Notes under the pieces: generated by a model
What the model was told of the DNA's origin: nothing
Database searches by the model: none
Seen by the model: only the letters and a program-made list of their open reading frames with translations
Position numbers and translations under genes: made by a program
Assembly (NCBI GenBank): GCA_907163375.1
Contig: CAJQUW010009258.1
Location: forward strand, 98,501-162,500
Origin: Prostheceraeus crozeri
Taxonomy: Eukaryota; Platyhelminthes; Polycladida; Euryleptidae
Length of the DNA: 64,000 bases
Direction: 5' to 3'
Shown here: one piece after another, positions 23,901-35,036 of the stretch
Layout of the letters: every line of letters starts with the position of its first letter
Numbering within the stretch: position 1 is the first letter of the stretch

Positions 23901-26900
23901 AAGATAAATTGTGCACAGATAAGCCTTGTGGTAAGGTGGCGAGCCGTGCATGAAGATATTTGCCCTTACAGAGCACTTTTTTCCAGTGGAGACTTAATGC
24001 GAGATTCCAAGATGAGCACGTGAAAATGTTGATTCATACTGTGCTAACATGCGCTGTTCTCGAACACTGTTTCGACTTGTTATCTTGTCTGCAATCTGGC
24101 TCACGTGATTGTTTACGGTAATCGTACTCCAAGCTGATTGGTCAATTTTGATTTGATGTCTCTTCAGTGGGGCGATTTCAGAAAAATCTCATGACACTGG
24201 TGATTGTGGTGGTTCAGACAGGTTGTAACCTGATCGTAGCAATGCCGCAAGGAAAGGACCTCTCAAACAGCAAAGTTGCTGAAATAACGACCTTGTTGAA
24301 GAATACGGACTATTCACACCGAGAAATAGCTCGTAGAACAGGAAGTAGCAATTTTACAGTGTCGAGAATTGCTAGGATGAAGACCAACGGACATTATGTA
24401 GGCCATCGAAAAGGAAGGTGTGGTAAGAAAAAAGCCACTAGTAGTGCAGATGTCCGCTTCTTTGTTCGTGAAGTAAAGAAAGACTATGGTGTTACAACTG
24501 CCAAGCTTCGAAAGCGGTTACAAGATGCAGGGACCAACGTCATTCGAACAACTGTGTGGCGGAGGTTGAAGGAAATGAAGTGCGAATCCAAGAAGCCCAG
24601 AAAGGTCCCTCTACTTACCAAAGCGATGAAACAAAAGAGACTTCAGTTTGCTCTTGATCACGCTGGTTGGACTTCTGAGGATTGGAGAAGGGTAAGTGAA
24701 TGTCTGAATTCACTTTGTTCTGAATTTTTATGAGAAATATTAACTTGAGTAATTTTTCCAATTTTCCAATTATTTTTCTTTTTTTACAGGTGGCCTTTAG
24801 CGATGAATCGTCTTTTTAGTGCTCGTCAGTCCGTCCTAGGAGAGTCTGGACAGCTTCCTCATCGAAGACTCCCTTAGAACCACGTTTGAAACATCCAGTC
24901 AAAGTTATGATGTGGGGTATTATGAGTGCTGAAGGAGCCGGACGACTTCACATATGCGAGGGGAGCATGAATCAACATTCGTATCTGCACGTCTTGGAGT
25001 CTCGTGTGAGACCTCAAATGGAGCAATGGAGTTCTGCTGGGGTTAACATCTTTATGCGCGACTCTGCACCGTGCCACAAGGCTAGGCTGTGCACAAATTA
25101 TCTGAATCAAATCAATCTGGATGTTTTGAAATGGACTGGGAATTCGCCAGACCTCAATCCTCTGGAGACACATTGGGGGATACTGAAACATAGACTTTGT
25201 GAATATGATCTGCCTACTGAACAGACATTAATTGCAAAAATTGTACAGTTGTAGCATAATGATGTCTCCCTTACCGAAACATGTGAAAAGTTAGTAGATT
25301 CCATGCAAAAAAGAATTCAAGCAGTGATCAAAGTACGAGGAGGACATACTCGGTTTTAGCTTGAAATCTGCTCTGCCTTCGAGTCTATTTTTTTCATTTA
25401 CAGCAATTTGTAGCATTTAATTTGAATACATGAGTTACATCAGTTCTTTTTTTACTTGTCTTGTCGACATAAAACACTATAATAGCGCCTCAAACTTCCA
25501 GGAATAGTTTAGATACTATGACTTGCATGAATCTGCAGAAATATGTGGTGTGAGAAGTAAATTGAAACAGACTGTACATGGTGGATAATAGTAAGAGTGG
25601 ATAAGTGGAAAGTGGATAATGGAGGTAAACAATACAGCTACAATGACTCTCCTACACCAAAAGCAATGAAACTATACACACTATACCTAAGACTACACAT
25701 GGAAAATACAATTTCTTCACTTGAATTTGTTGTCGCCAGTTTCTTCATCCGTCTATAATACTTCATGTAATCCCACATTTCTTCTTTTGAAATATAATAC
25801 ATCGACCACCACTTCAACTACCGATTAAAGGATATAAAACGTAATACTGCAGTCCGTCAGTCATCAGCAGGTACTCGTCTAGTTGCGTTTCGACCCCTAA
25901 CCTGAACACTCAAACCCAGACGAGCGGGGACCCACACATAGTGGCTGACAAAATACTGAATAGGTAGTGATATGTCACAAAGATAAATCAGACATCATTC
26001 AATTGTTACGTTTCCCAAATGTAAACTCATCCTGTCATAAATTCATCCCATCAATAAATACATTTTGCTTTTTGCGATCCGCACATGTAAACAAATCCTG
26101 TACATCAATCTTTGCCTTTTCGATTCCCCCAAGTAAACAGATCCTGTTCATCCTCGAATCCCATAAACATGTAATCGTTGTGTGATAAAAATGTAATCCG
26201 CCTATACACAAACTTCGCCTCATACATCAAGACTTAGCAATGGGAGCTCTCTCATCTCCTGTAAGCCACGCTAAGCGCTCTGTATTCATTCTTCACCCTT
26301 CACCACGCCCCTTTTCCAGGTCTTCTTCGGTCTTCCTGTCTGTATCCTTCCATGCTTTAGTTTTCCTTCACAAGGCAACCTTCTTCCATTCTATTAACAA
26401 GGCCGAACCACCGGAGTCATCTCTGCCTGACCTTCTCAGCAGTGGTCGGGCCAGCTGCGAAAATTTTCGCACTGCGAAAATCTGTGAAGATGTTAAAAAA
26501 ATGAACTCTCTGCGAAAAAAATGGACTTGATCCTGCGAAAAATTGAAACTTCGTAATTTTTTCTTTTGAATGAACCTATGCTGTCTAGTAGAATAAATAC
26601 TGGTCTCCCGGATGGAAAAGGCAAACTGATGACAACTGATTTGCATATTATTCATTATGTTATCATTTAGTTAAGGCTTCATATTTTTCAAAGCGTGTTA
26701 CATCTTGTAACAGGTTCAGCATAATAGAGGAATTGCAGCAGTGTTCTTAGCATCTACTGAGTTACTGTGGATGTTGTAACCCCATACGAAACTTTCAAAG
26801 CCATGTTTAAAAAGTTGCCGATAGTTCTATAAAAGATTGATAACCGACTTGATTTCAAATGATATTCAATTAATGTATAGACGAAACAAATAAAATTCAA

Positions 26901-29900
26901 ATTAATATGAGTATTGTTGTCGGATATATGCATTGAAATTTGCTTTGTACAGTTGCTCGATACCAGAAATCCTGAACGCAACTGGAGTCATTTGAAGCGC
27001 TCGACATCCATACTTCCCATAAGATTTACTCATATTTATGACATTCAGCTAACGATGCAACGACCCTGATAGATGCAGAAAACACAATGTTTAGACTTGT
27101 GTTATCAGTTACATTGTCATTAAGTTGTCCAAAGTATCCTCAAATAGCTGGTGGTTTTGAAGATCACCCGAAAAGATTAAATCAAGCGATGAGCGATGTT
27201 AAATGAACGCATTCTCATCTTACAAACGGTTCTTACCTTCCATTCAAAAAATTTGAAGACGCATTCTAAAGACGTGAATGCTGCGAAAAATTTACTCCAT
27301 TTTATACCAGATTGGCAGAAAATTTCATAGCTGGCCCTGGAAGATAGACTGCTACGGAATTTTTGTTCAAATGATGCAAAGTCCATAAAAATAAAATGTC
27401 CGAATCTCGAGACTTCTGTTTTAGATCAACATAGTGTGTGAGCGTTGACCTAACTGCCGACAATCAGTTCTGCCACACGTTGCCAATCACAGACATTCTT
27501 CGTAGAAAAGTGTCGTTGGCCAAGCGGCATTCCAAGGCTTGTTTGAATGAACAAGAGGAGAAAGAGGAAAGAACCCGACAGATGACCATCAGAAAAAGTT
27601 GAAAACAGTTACAGCAAGAAAAGGGAAAATAACTTTTTGACAATAAATTCGATGCTACAGAACACTAAGAGATAAACGACAGAGACATCGGACATAAAGG
27701 AACACACGAGGTAATGGAAAACATTAATATGATGTAGAACTATCGAGCCGGAGTTGATAATACTGCAGGAAAGCACATTTTGTTCTGCTCGAATTAGATT
27801 CATTGGCACACAAGTTTTCGGTCTAAGACCTTCGTCTGTTGCAGAAATAATGTGATCATAGGATTAATTCGGTTACCAATTATTCGTGCAATTTCCTGCA
27901 AACAGATGTCAAAATTTGATGATTGTGCAGTCGCCACTGATCGACCTCAGTTCCTCCACGTGCCGGGAAATTTGGGGTGGACCTATACCCTCAAGCTCGA
28001 TGCATTCGGAGACGGAGAGAATTGATGGGATCAGTGCAAACCAAGCAAGACAGCTGCGTCAGGAGCAGGAGGAGTCAATGGGAAGAGAATATCATACTCT
28101 GAGACATCATGCCCAAGGTTTTTATATACAGGATTGTTGCATCTTTACAAGTTAAGATTTTCACACCGGTGAATTTCTACATCATCCGTTATTTCTCTTT
28201 CGATCCGTAATTACTCGTTTTCTTTTGATGAGAACTTCTACTTTCTTTTAATTGCTGATTGGTTTATCTCCTTTTGTTGTGACCTTCCTGTCAGCGCCTG
28301 TTATCAACTTGAACGGATCATGTCTTAAATGACATGTAATAACAAGAATTTTTGTTGGTGGTTTGGCTGTAAGGTTAGTGACTTTTGGCTATATTTGCTA
28401 CATGCACATGTATGTACTAGTTAGTTGATAAGATGAATTCGGCAACGAAATGCCAGTTGTTGCATGTTACAAATTTAGGTAGTTTAGTATTAACGAAATG
28501 GCTCCTAAGAAACAATAGATGGCGGTAGTAGCGAGTTCATGTAATCAGATATTTGCGAAAAATCTTTTGTGAGTCATCAATGACGGACCGTAGTTTCTTT
28601 CGAAAAATCTGGCTTATAACAAGAAAGCACTTCGTTGCGGAAATTGCACAAGACATTTTCAATCAGCTTCTCCCGACAGATATTGGGCGTTGGTCAAGTT
28701 TTGATAAGAGGGGTGTTTTACTCTTCATAAGCATGAAATATGATGCTATAATTTTCTGATATTAGTAGGCCTGTGAAAATTTTGCAGCACTGCGTAAAAA
28801 ATGGAAAAATCTCTGGCCCGACCACTGCTTCTCAGCTAGGTCCACTGTACGACACTTCCATGCTACCTCGCGCAAGTCTCTCCATCCTGCCATCTCACTC
28901 CTGCGATAGCTCTCTGCATTCTTCTGTCACATCGTCGTAGAATATTCACCATCCTGTCCGGTAGTGGCCACATCTCCGAACCATGCAATAAAACCGATCT
29001 CACGCACGCCTTTCACTTTCATGCTCATGCACACTTTCCCCCTACTGGCTACGTCAATCTACGTCAATGTTCTTATTTGCCAACAAACTGGTAATCTCTC
29101 TCGATCTATTCCAAACTGTTGCCACTCTCGCTCTCACCGTCCTTTCCACTCCCGCTTCACAGTCCAGCACATCACCCAAATAGCAAAACTGATCTACATC
29201 TTGCAAAACGGCTCCACCGATTTCCAGCTCACCATTATCATCACCATTTGCTTGCTCACTTCCTCTCGCACATCTTGTCCACCTTCGTCATTCTTCTGAG
29301 TCCTGAGCACCAGAAATGGCACCATTTATTGCACTGTGTGCACAGCACAGAGTTTGACCCCACACCTCTCCCCCTGCACACACAATCATGGCCATCTTCC
29401 GGACTCGATCCGTTTCTTTGCTTCTTTACCTGTAATCATTGCTTTTGTCTAATCCGTATTGATTTTCATACCTCTTCTCTTCATCCCTTCCTGCCACTTT
29501 AAACATATTGATCACCTCTCCTTTGCTGTCCGCTGTTAACACCAGTTCGTCTGCAAAAAGTCTATCACCACAATATAAAAGTAGACGCTGCCACTTATAC
29601 TGATTGAGGCTCAATCTTAGTCCAAACTGCGAATGTGGTGTCACATAGTTTCCTCCGCAGTTGACGACATTTCTACAGTGTCATGAAAAGGTGCTATTCA
29701 CGTCAAAATCTACTTTCATTGATGCTGTTCAAAATACGAATATCTTACTTTTCTGCTCCGACAGCTGATGTAAAGCACGTAATTCTTAATTTCTTCTTTA
29801 GCTGCTCGTTCCCCCATCGATCCAGAAGGTTGAGATCTTGCGAATGGTAAAGCATCGCAATTTGTCGTCGATGGAAAAATCGGAACCTTCAGTCTTCACA

Positions 29901-32900
29901 CAAGGGCGGGCATTGTCATGTTGCCAATGAAGGGTCTTCAATAAAACTGGTTCAGAACGCAGGCATCTCCATTTGTGTACGATAGATCGCACAAACTCCA
30001 TGTACCAGTAGGTCTCACCATTGGTGGTTGCCTCCCTCGGTAGAGCTCTCACTCTGAAGCGCTTATTGGCAGTAAGAGCCATCATTACCAAAGTAATCTT
30101 CGATGTGAAACGAGAGGTCGTGTAGAATGTCGTGTCTTCCAAACTCTGGTCGTTGGTCGAGTGTCCTGCTGTTCAAAACTGATCCGTGTTACATCCTCTA
30201 CTGCGCAGAGGTAGCAACGATCTTTACCAAGATCCCCTATACGAAGTCCAGCTGCGCAATCAACTCGGGTTCTTTTCTGTTGATCACTCAGTGTTTTGGG
30301 GACCCAGTATAGCATGACGGTGTGACGAAGATTTTCATTCAGCATGCATCAGTCGATGGTGTGCAGGTCTAGTGAGGGTCATTCTCGATAATCTGGCAAA
30401 CGCTCGTGCAGTTGTTGTTACGAGAAGCAGACACTTCTTTCTGCATAAACAAAATCGACCGAAATCGTACGGGCAACGGTGTTGTAACCGGGGTAGTCAT
30501 CAGGCCAAAATTCTAAGAGTGCTTCATGAAATTCTCGAGTTAATCTTCCTGTTCTTCCTTCTGTATAAATGTAGAAGCGAAAGTACTCTTTCGTGCGTCT
30601 ATTATCAATCACGCGAAAGTTTGTTATGAACCGTATACTCTTGGATGTTTTTATTGCAGCCATTATTTTGAAAGATATTTTCAAATTTGGAAAGGTTCTC
30701 TTTTCGCAGTTGCTTATAGTATTAAATACTATTCTAAACGTAGTTAGACTTCACATGCGCAGGTTAGAACGAATCCTTTCTAAGAACGATGCCCGAGTGG
30801 CATTCTTTTTGATACTATGACTACTCTAGATTTCCCTCCCCTTAGCGAATCTGAATATCTAAAAATGGTAATCAATTTCGTGGGTTTGGTGCTTCTATTG
30901 AAAACTTAACCTTAGTATTTATAGACTCGAAAACTTCTCGAATTATTCTGAAGTGGTTTTCATCGTATTTTAAGGACCGATGATAATGTCATCTATGTAC
31001 TGCTGTATAAACTTGGGTTGAAATTTAACTTTTGTAAGGCCTTAGTTTCTATTTTATGCATAAAAATAATAGAAAAAGGCGGTGCAAAATGACATCCCAC
31101 AGGAACGCCTCTAATTTGTCTATAGATTTTATCTTTGTATTTTATTTCATAAGTGTAACAAACAAAGCACACTAATTTTTGCATGTTTTCAATATCGGTG
31201 CCAAAGTTGTCAATTTTATCCCAATTATTTCGCAAATGTTCGATGTTATATTGTATACCCATCGATAATGGAATGCCTCAGTGTACATTTTTTGCGTCAA
31301 GTGAAACAAAGACGTGGTTATTGCTAATACTACCGCAATTATCAATAGAACATAGGAAAGTCATTGAGAATAAAAGCATTACCAGTGCCTTATATTAGCA
31401 TCTAAAAGATAAACACAATGAAGAGGGCAGCATCGGAAATTTTCAGGTCGGTCTCATTAGTAAATTGCTCACACGAGACACAACAATAGCAGAAGCTAAA
31501 GCAATCACATACTTGAAACCTACAAAAAAGGAAATATGAATTGCCACTCTACAATCTGACCTCACAGTGCATCTATATATGCATCCATATACATGCAGAC
31601 ATGCATCCATACTGAGATCACAATTCTTAACATCATTAATCTTTCATGTATCTTCACACGACTGGACTTCTTTGTAACGCTATTGTAAGATCGACCAACG
31701 AAGTCGCTGGACGCCGAAGATGTTTTGTGATACATAAGTTCAAGTGAGGCCATTCCTGGTGTATGATTAAATATCTTCAATTGCCACTGGCTTTCTCAGG
31801 AATCAAAAAAGAAATCTTAGCAATACCCAATATTTCGCTATTCTTCATCAAGGGTGACAATGAATGCACGGACAGATAACAGATGGCAGTTTATGTACAG
31901 AATGAGAAAATGCAAATGACGTAGTAGGACGTCAGTCAGTCACTAGTGGAACTCACGAAGTCGTCCGACTGCCACAAAGTGCAAGTGACCTGGCAGCCAG
32001 CCAACTCCGCAAGTGCACGCAACCAACCGACATCCTACACAACCATCAGAGAAAAAGCGATGAAAGATGACAACTATTAAAAGAATGGCAGTAAAGTCTC
32101 ACCAATGCAATTATTCACGAGAGAATGTTTATTTTTGTCTATGAGGAGGGCTTCCAAGGCTTTCCGTCTTGATATATTGCATTCGAATCGTAATATCTTC
32201 CACGAATGAATGATGCTCCTCTGTAATATGCTGATACATAGCCGATTCTGATGATTTTATATGCTCTTTGATTCTTGATTTTATCGTCCTTTTAGTTTGA
32301 CCAATGTATTTCTTGAGGCAAATTTTGCAAGTAATCTCGTAAATCACATTTTTGCTGTAGCATCTCTGTTGTACTTTGGAGATCTTACAAGACCAACAAT
32401 TGTCGTTGCATCTTGGACGTTCTTTCACAGTTTCGCAAAAGTTGAGATATGCGACGTTTAATTCGCTCGTCCATGTACGGCAGTCTCATGGTCGCTACTG
32501 GGTCATTAGTTTATTCTGAAATGGATGGCTCAGGATCAAAGTGTCTTGATAGCCAGTCGTTCGGGTACCCATTGCCTCTAAATCGGTGTCTTAACAAATC
32601 TTTAGATTGCGTCACTTGTGAGGAATCTGAGCTTCTTACAGCTCTCCAATTTTCACCAACCAGTAGGCCCCTCTTTCGATTCCCTGGGACATGAGCACTG
32701 AAGGGTAGACACGCGTTGCTGTGAATTGGCTTGACATACAAGGAAAGTTGGAATGTTCTGGATTCTTCACACCATTTCACTTTAGTGTCGAGGAAAGGGA
32801 GAGTTCCATCTTCTGATTCTTCAATTGTAAAAGATATGTTTGGATGTACATGATTGGCCAACGTCAACACATCGAGATTAGGTTTATAAATGACGAAAAT

Positions 32901-35036
32901 ATCGTCCACGTAGCGAACCCAGAATAAGATATTGGGATTTTGGTTAATGTTCTATTCCACGTATGCCGTGAAGATGGAGGATAAAGCTGTAGCGGCATTA
33001 TTCCCCATGGCAATACCCATAACTTGCTGCCGGAACATTGAATCCAGAATATAAATTTCTTCTGTCGTTGATAACTGAAGGAGCTCTTCTAGGTCATTAG
33101 AAGAAAGTTGTAGTGCGATTGACTCATTTTTATGCTGCTCAAAGAAATGTCCCACGTAAGTTAGTAAGTCACGTTGACTTTCAGATGAAATAGGAATACT
33201 GCCATACTAATTTGAAACATCAAGGGAAGCGAATTTGAAGTCTACATCACTGGGAAGTTGGAGTTCTTTTAGCCTGTCCATGAAGTTTGGTCGATTTCAA
33301 ATGTGCCGGTACATACTTTTCCACCAGAGGTTGCAGTAAACCCGATGGGAACACTTGAATCTTTCTGACTCCTGAATCTAGCGACGAGATGATGGACTTT
33401 GTGGTCCTTTGGTAATACGTAAGGCACACTTGGAAGAGGCTCACTGCATTTGCATCTTAAAATAGTTGTTTCCAAGCTTGTATTGTGGTAATTCTTTGAC
33501 TGGTCGTGGTGGGGGTACATAAGAAGGCCCGCGATTCAGTATGTCCAATTGACTGGCTGAAAATTTCACATTGGACAAATTTTTTGAAAGGGTCTCTAAC
33601 GACATGTGACGGACGACTTCCTCCCTCAAGACTTCTGTCACTATAACTTACGCTGTTATGGCTTCTGCTGTTGTCTCGATTGTAGATCAAGGAACTCAGC
33701 TTCCTCCTCTTCACTTGACGAAGGAGATACTTGTATCTTTCGATTTGGTGCCATTCACAATAGGTGTAGACCATCGGGATAGACCTGGATGAAGAATAGC
33801 GAAATATTGGGTATTGCAAAGATTTCTTTTTTGATTCCTGAGAAAGCCAGTGGCAATTGAAGATATTTATTCTTTTGCGATATCTACTTAAATTATTACA
33901 TAGACGATCTTTAACTACTAGGGGAGTTTACGCTTCTTTCTTTTGCTGAAAAATGATCTCCCATCGTCTGGTCAATTACATACAGTGGCAATTTGTCTTT
34001 TCATCGCTTTCAGTTGTCAGAAATGCTAATTGACTACTTGTTAGAAAATTATTCTTAAGGGAAGTTTCACGACAATGAACAAAGACATGGCTGGTGGACG
34101 GCAGCCAAAGCGTTAGATTTCATGTAAACTTGATTATTTTACAATTAATGTAATAACGAGACCTGTGTCTTGCAGTTTTTCAAAAAAAGTTGAAAAGGTG
34201 TTTCATAAGTTGTTGATAAACGCGTTAAAATGGTCACAAGGCCCTGTGCTGTTTTTGGGTCAAACTAGTAACTCACCTCTACACACAATAAGTCCGCCCA
34301 TCTTCTGTTTTCAGTCGATTACCATTTCAATTTACGGAGTTGTTATATAACGCCTTCTTTTCGCGTTTCAGATTTGCCACATCACAGCCATACTACCGCA
34401 ATTATCAATGTTCCTGGACGCAGAAGTGATGCAAATGATCGTCAAAGGAGGAAGCTCACTTCATTTATATCCAACCTTCGAGGGAATCCATTTTATCTGA
34501 AGAGATCCTTTCGACCGCCTACTCACCGACATGTAGTAGACAACGCGAACTCCTTCAATACTGGTGGAAACCTGAGGAAAGAAAACCGAACGCACTTGAC
34601 TCAAAGATCATTTTCATGCAGTCTTTGTGAGAGAACTTTCTTTCAAAAGGGAGCTTTGGACTTGCACATTCGATCACATAGTGGTGAGAAGCCGTATTCA
34701 TGCAGTCTTTGTGAGAGAACTTTCTTTCAAAAGGGAGCTTTGGACTTGCATATTCGATCACATAGTGGTGAGAAGCCGTATTCATGCTGGATTTGTGAGA
34801 GGACTTTCTCTCAGAAGGGAGATTTGGATAGACATATTAGATCACATACTGGTGAAAAGCCGTACTCATGTAGTATTTGTGGGAAGACTTTCTCTCAAAG
34901 TGGAAATCTAACAAGACATATCCGGTCACATACTGGTGAAAAACCATACTCTTGCTCAATTTGTGATAAGACCTTCTCTCGGAAAGGAGATTTAGTTAGA
35001 CATGTTCGAACGCATGCTAGTGAAAATCCATGTTGA
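20590..35036 (+). CDS. Zinc-finger gene A, six predicted exons
   Basis: I join 20590-20720, 20780-20828, 20889-20940, 22404-22592, 22875-23057 and 34372-35036. Every junction has GT-AG ends, and the total is 1269 bases, exactly 423 codons. The predicted protein of 422 residues has an unrecognised N-terminal module (about 78 residues), two acidic segments and five C2H2 fingers. It probably acts in the nucleus as a DNA-binding regulator. The first ATG lies right after a TTTCAG, so either it is the start in a leader-bearing exon or an upstream exon exists. The hAT at 17372-20490 ends 100 bp upstream. The 11.3 kb last intron is filled with mobile elements. Undetected exons or alternative splicing are possible. 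Confidence 0.7.
20941..22403. other. Gene A intron 3
   Basis: This 1463-bp intron starts GTAAGATG and ends TTGTTGCAG. Its first 30 bases or so match the equivalent intron of gene B, then similarity stops. No other gene or repeat is recognised. Confidence 0.55.
22404..22592 (+). CDS. Gene A exon 4: acidic phase-1 exon
   Basis: The 189-bp exon follows TTGTTGCAG and ends CCTG before GTGAGAGT. Both junctions are phase 1, so it can be skipped or duplicated without shifting the frame. It encodes a 63-residue acidic segment with TVTDRLFKTEVDD, HVESEEKYVCEIEDDE and the terminal DDKPG. It is clearly related to the gene B exon at 48814-49005. It is probably an unstructured linker between the N-terminal module and the fingers. 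Confidence 0.65.
22875..23057 (+). CDS. Gene A exon 5: second acidic phase-1 exon
   Basis: The 183-bp exon follows CACTTTCAG and ends GAGTCAG before GTGAGAGC, again phase 1 on both sides. The 61 residues include LLEDGSRSGEPDGDEIYG, then NVTDAASWVKTERIEETE and the closing LENESG. The VTD...WVKTE...E pattern and the final G-spliced codon echo exon 4, which suggests exon duplication followed by divergence. No counterpart was found in gene B. Confidence 0.55.
23058..23302. other. Start of gene A intron 5
   Basis: The intron begins GTGAGAGC. Nothing is recognised before the dispersed repeat starting at 23303. Confidence 0.5.
23793..25574 (+). mobile_element. Tc1-like transposon inserted in repeat copy 1
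   Basis: The inverted ends are AGTCTGCTTCAATTTACTTC on the left and, in reverse complement, CAGTCTGTTTCAATTTACTT on the right, continuing CTCACAC on both sides. TA flanks both ends (23791-23792 and 25575-25576). The uninterrupted copy of the host repeat near 39335 shows a single TA there, which confirms the insertion. Total length is 1782 bp, usual for Tc1. Confidence 0.9.
24242..25359 (+). pseudogene. Tc1-like transposase with one intron, inactivated
   Basis: Exon 1 runs from 24242 (MPQGKDLSNSKVAEI) to 24691. It carries the paired helix-turn-helix DNA-binding region (HREIARRTGSSNFTVSRI, then TTAKLRKRLQDAG) and breaks after EDWRR. A 98-bp intron (GTAAGTGA to TTTTACAG) leads to exon 2 at 24790, which continues VAFSDESSF, RDSAPCHKA near 25055 and the SPDLNPLE motif near 25150. 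These supply the Tc1-type DDE triad. In-frame TAG codons at 24817-24819 and 25252-25254 stop translation, so the copy is dead. Confidence 0.88.
26280..29650 (-). mobile_element. LINE fragment, degenerate, split by a hAT element
   Basis: The minus strand from 29645 leftward contains a reverse transcriptase motif (LFADELVLTAD near 29560). Downstream comes a cysteine-rich stretch (CRGRGVGSNSVLCTQCNKW, near 29350), an HGSEMWPL-like segment, CDRRMQRAIAG near 28900, and WFGLVNRMEEGCL-like and RPGKG sequence near 26300-26420. The reading frame shifts repeatedly, so it is an old copy lacking its 5' half. The hAT at 26440-28827 interrupts it with a perfect 8-bp duplication. Confidence 0.7.
26440..28827. 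mobile_element. hAT-like non-autonomous element (2.4 kb)
   Basis: The left end is CAGTGGTCGGGCCAG and the right end is CTGGCCCGACCACTG, a 15-bp perfect inverted repeat. Further inside, both ends have GAAAATTTTCGCA-like sequence. CTTCTCAG at 26432-26439 and 28828-28835 is a perfect 8-bp target duplication, diagnostic of hAT-type insertion. The interior has only short frames with no transposase motif that I can recognise. It lies within an old LINE fragment in gene A intron 5. Confidence 0.88.
29790..30700 (-). mobile_element. Tc1/mariner-superfamily fossil
   Basis: On the minus strand three frames carry transposase pieces in order: an N-terminal helix-turn-helix region (TREFHEALLEFWPDDYPGYN, near 30540), WVPKTLSDQQKRTRV and an FEQQDTRPTTRVWK segment near 30170-30310, then MALTANKRFRVRALP near 30050 and LHWQHDNARPCVK near 29905 with the second catalytic aspartate. 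The C-terminal motif is not readable. Several frame changes show that it is old. No terminal repeats were found. Confidence 0.7.
30840..31540 (-). mobile_element. Penelope-like reverse transcriptase fragment
   Basis: The minus strand encodes FVCYTYEIKYKDKIYRQIRG followed by VPVGCHFAPPFSIIFMHKIE near 31060-31120, the palm-domain block seen in Penelope reverse transcriptases. Short pieces on either side also look coding, but the copy is broken in several places and has no endonuclease. It differs from the other Penelope copies in this window. Confidence 0.65.
31541..31768. other. Short spacer
   Basis: Nothing is recognised between two Penelope fossils apart from CATCCATA-rich low-complexity sequence near 31570-31615. 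Confidence 0.4.
31769..33868 (-). mobile_element. Penelope-like element bounded by 81-bp inverted repeats
   Basis: The minus strand carries reverse transcriptase pieces (LPKDHKVHH near 33410, QQVMGIAMGNNAATALSSIF near 33010, DDIFVIYKPN near 32900, LPFLDTKVKW near 32800). A GIY-YIG endonuclease ends at 32129 (KKYIGQTKRTIKSRIKEH). The segment 31769-31849 is the inverse complement of 33788-33868 with about one mismatch, so the element lies between inverted repeats. The coding region is interrupted several times. It is a different family from the copies near 7-9 kb and 10 kb. Confidence 0.8.
33869..34371. other. End of gene A intron 5
   Basis: Nothing is recognised except the acceptor of the last exon, a pyrimidine-rich CTTCTTTTCGCGTTTCAG ending at 34371. 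Confidence 0.6.
34372..35036 (+). CDS. Gene A last exon: five C2H2 zinc fingers
   Basis: The exon enters in phase 1 as ATTTGCCAC. An 80-residue basic leader (GRRSDANDRQRRKLTSF and so on) precedes five tandem C2H2 fingers between about 34619 and 35019, then HASENPC and a TGA stop. The fingers have the C-x2-C-x12-H-x3-H form with TGEKPY-type linkers, the standard sequence-specific DNA-binding array. Fingers 1 and 2 are an 84-bp tandem duplication (34614-34697 and 34698-34781) differing at about one base, so they share the same contact residues. All zinc ligands are intact. Confidence 0.9.

Larger units (their letters stand above)
23303..26299. repeat. Unknown 1.2 kb dispersed repeat, copy 1 (split by a Tc1-like element)
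   Basis: Outside the insertion at 23793-25574, this segment matches 38834-40096 base for base over long stretches, for example the blocks starting GTAGTCCTAATGAGGACTGA and the one containing GTCAGTCATCAGCAGGTACT. No long terminal repeats, inverted ends or coding frame are evident, so the family is unknown. Its right end abuts a LINE fragment. Confidence 0.75.

Noticed and set aside
29119-29502. Plus-strand frame of 127 codons rich in proline, histidine and leucine
   Set aside because: Antisense of the LINE fragment, whose minus strand carries the recognisable reverse transcriptase and cysteine-rich motifs.
34555-34785. Minus-strand frame opposite gene A fingers
   Set aside because: Antisense shadow of duplicated fingers, with repeating residues that follow the 84-bp duplication.
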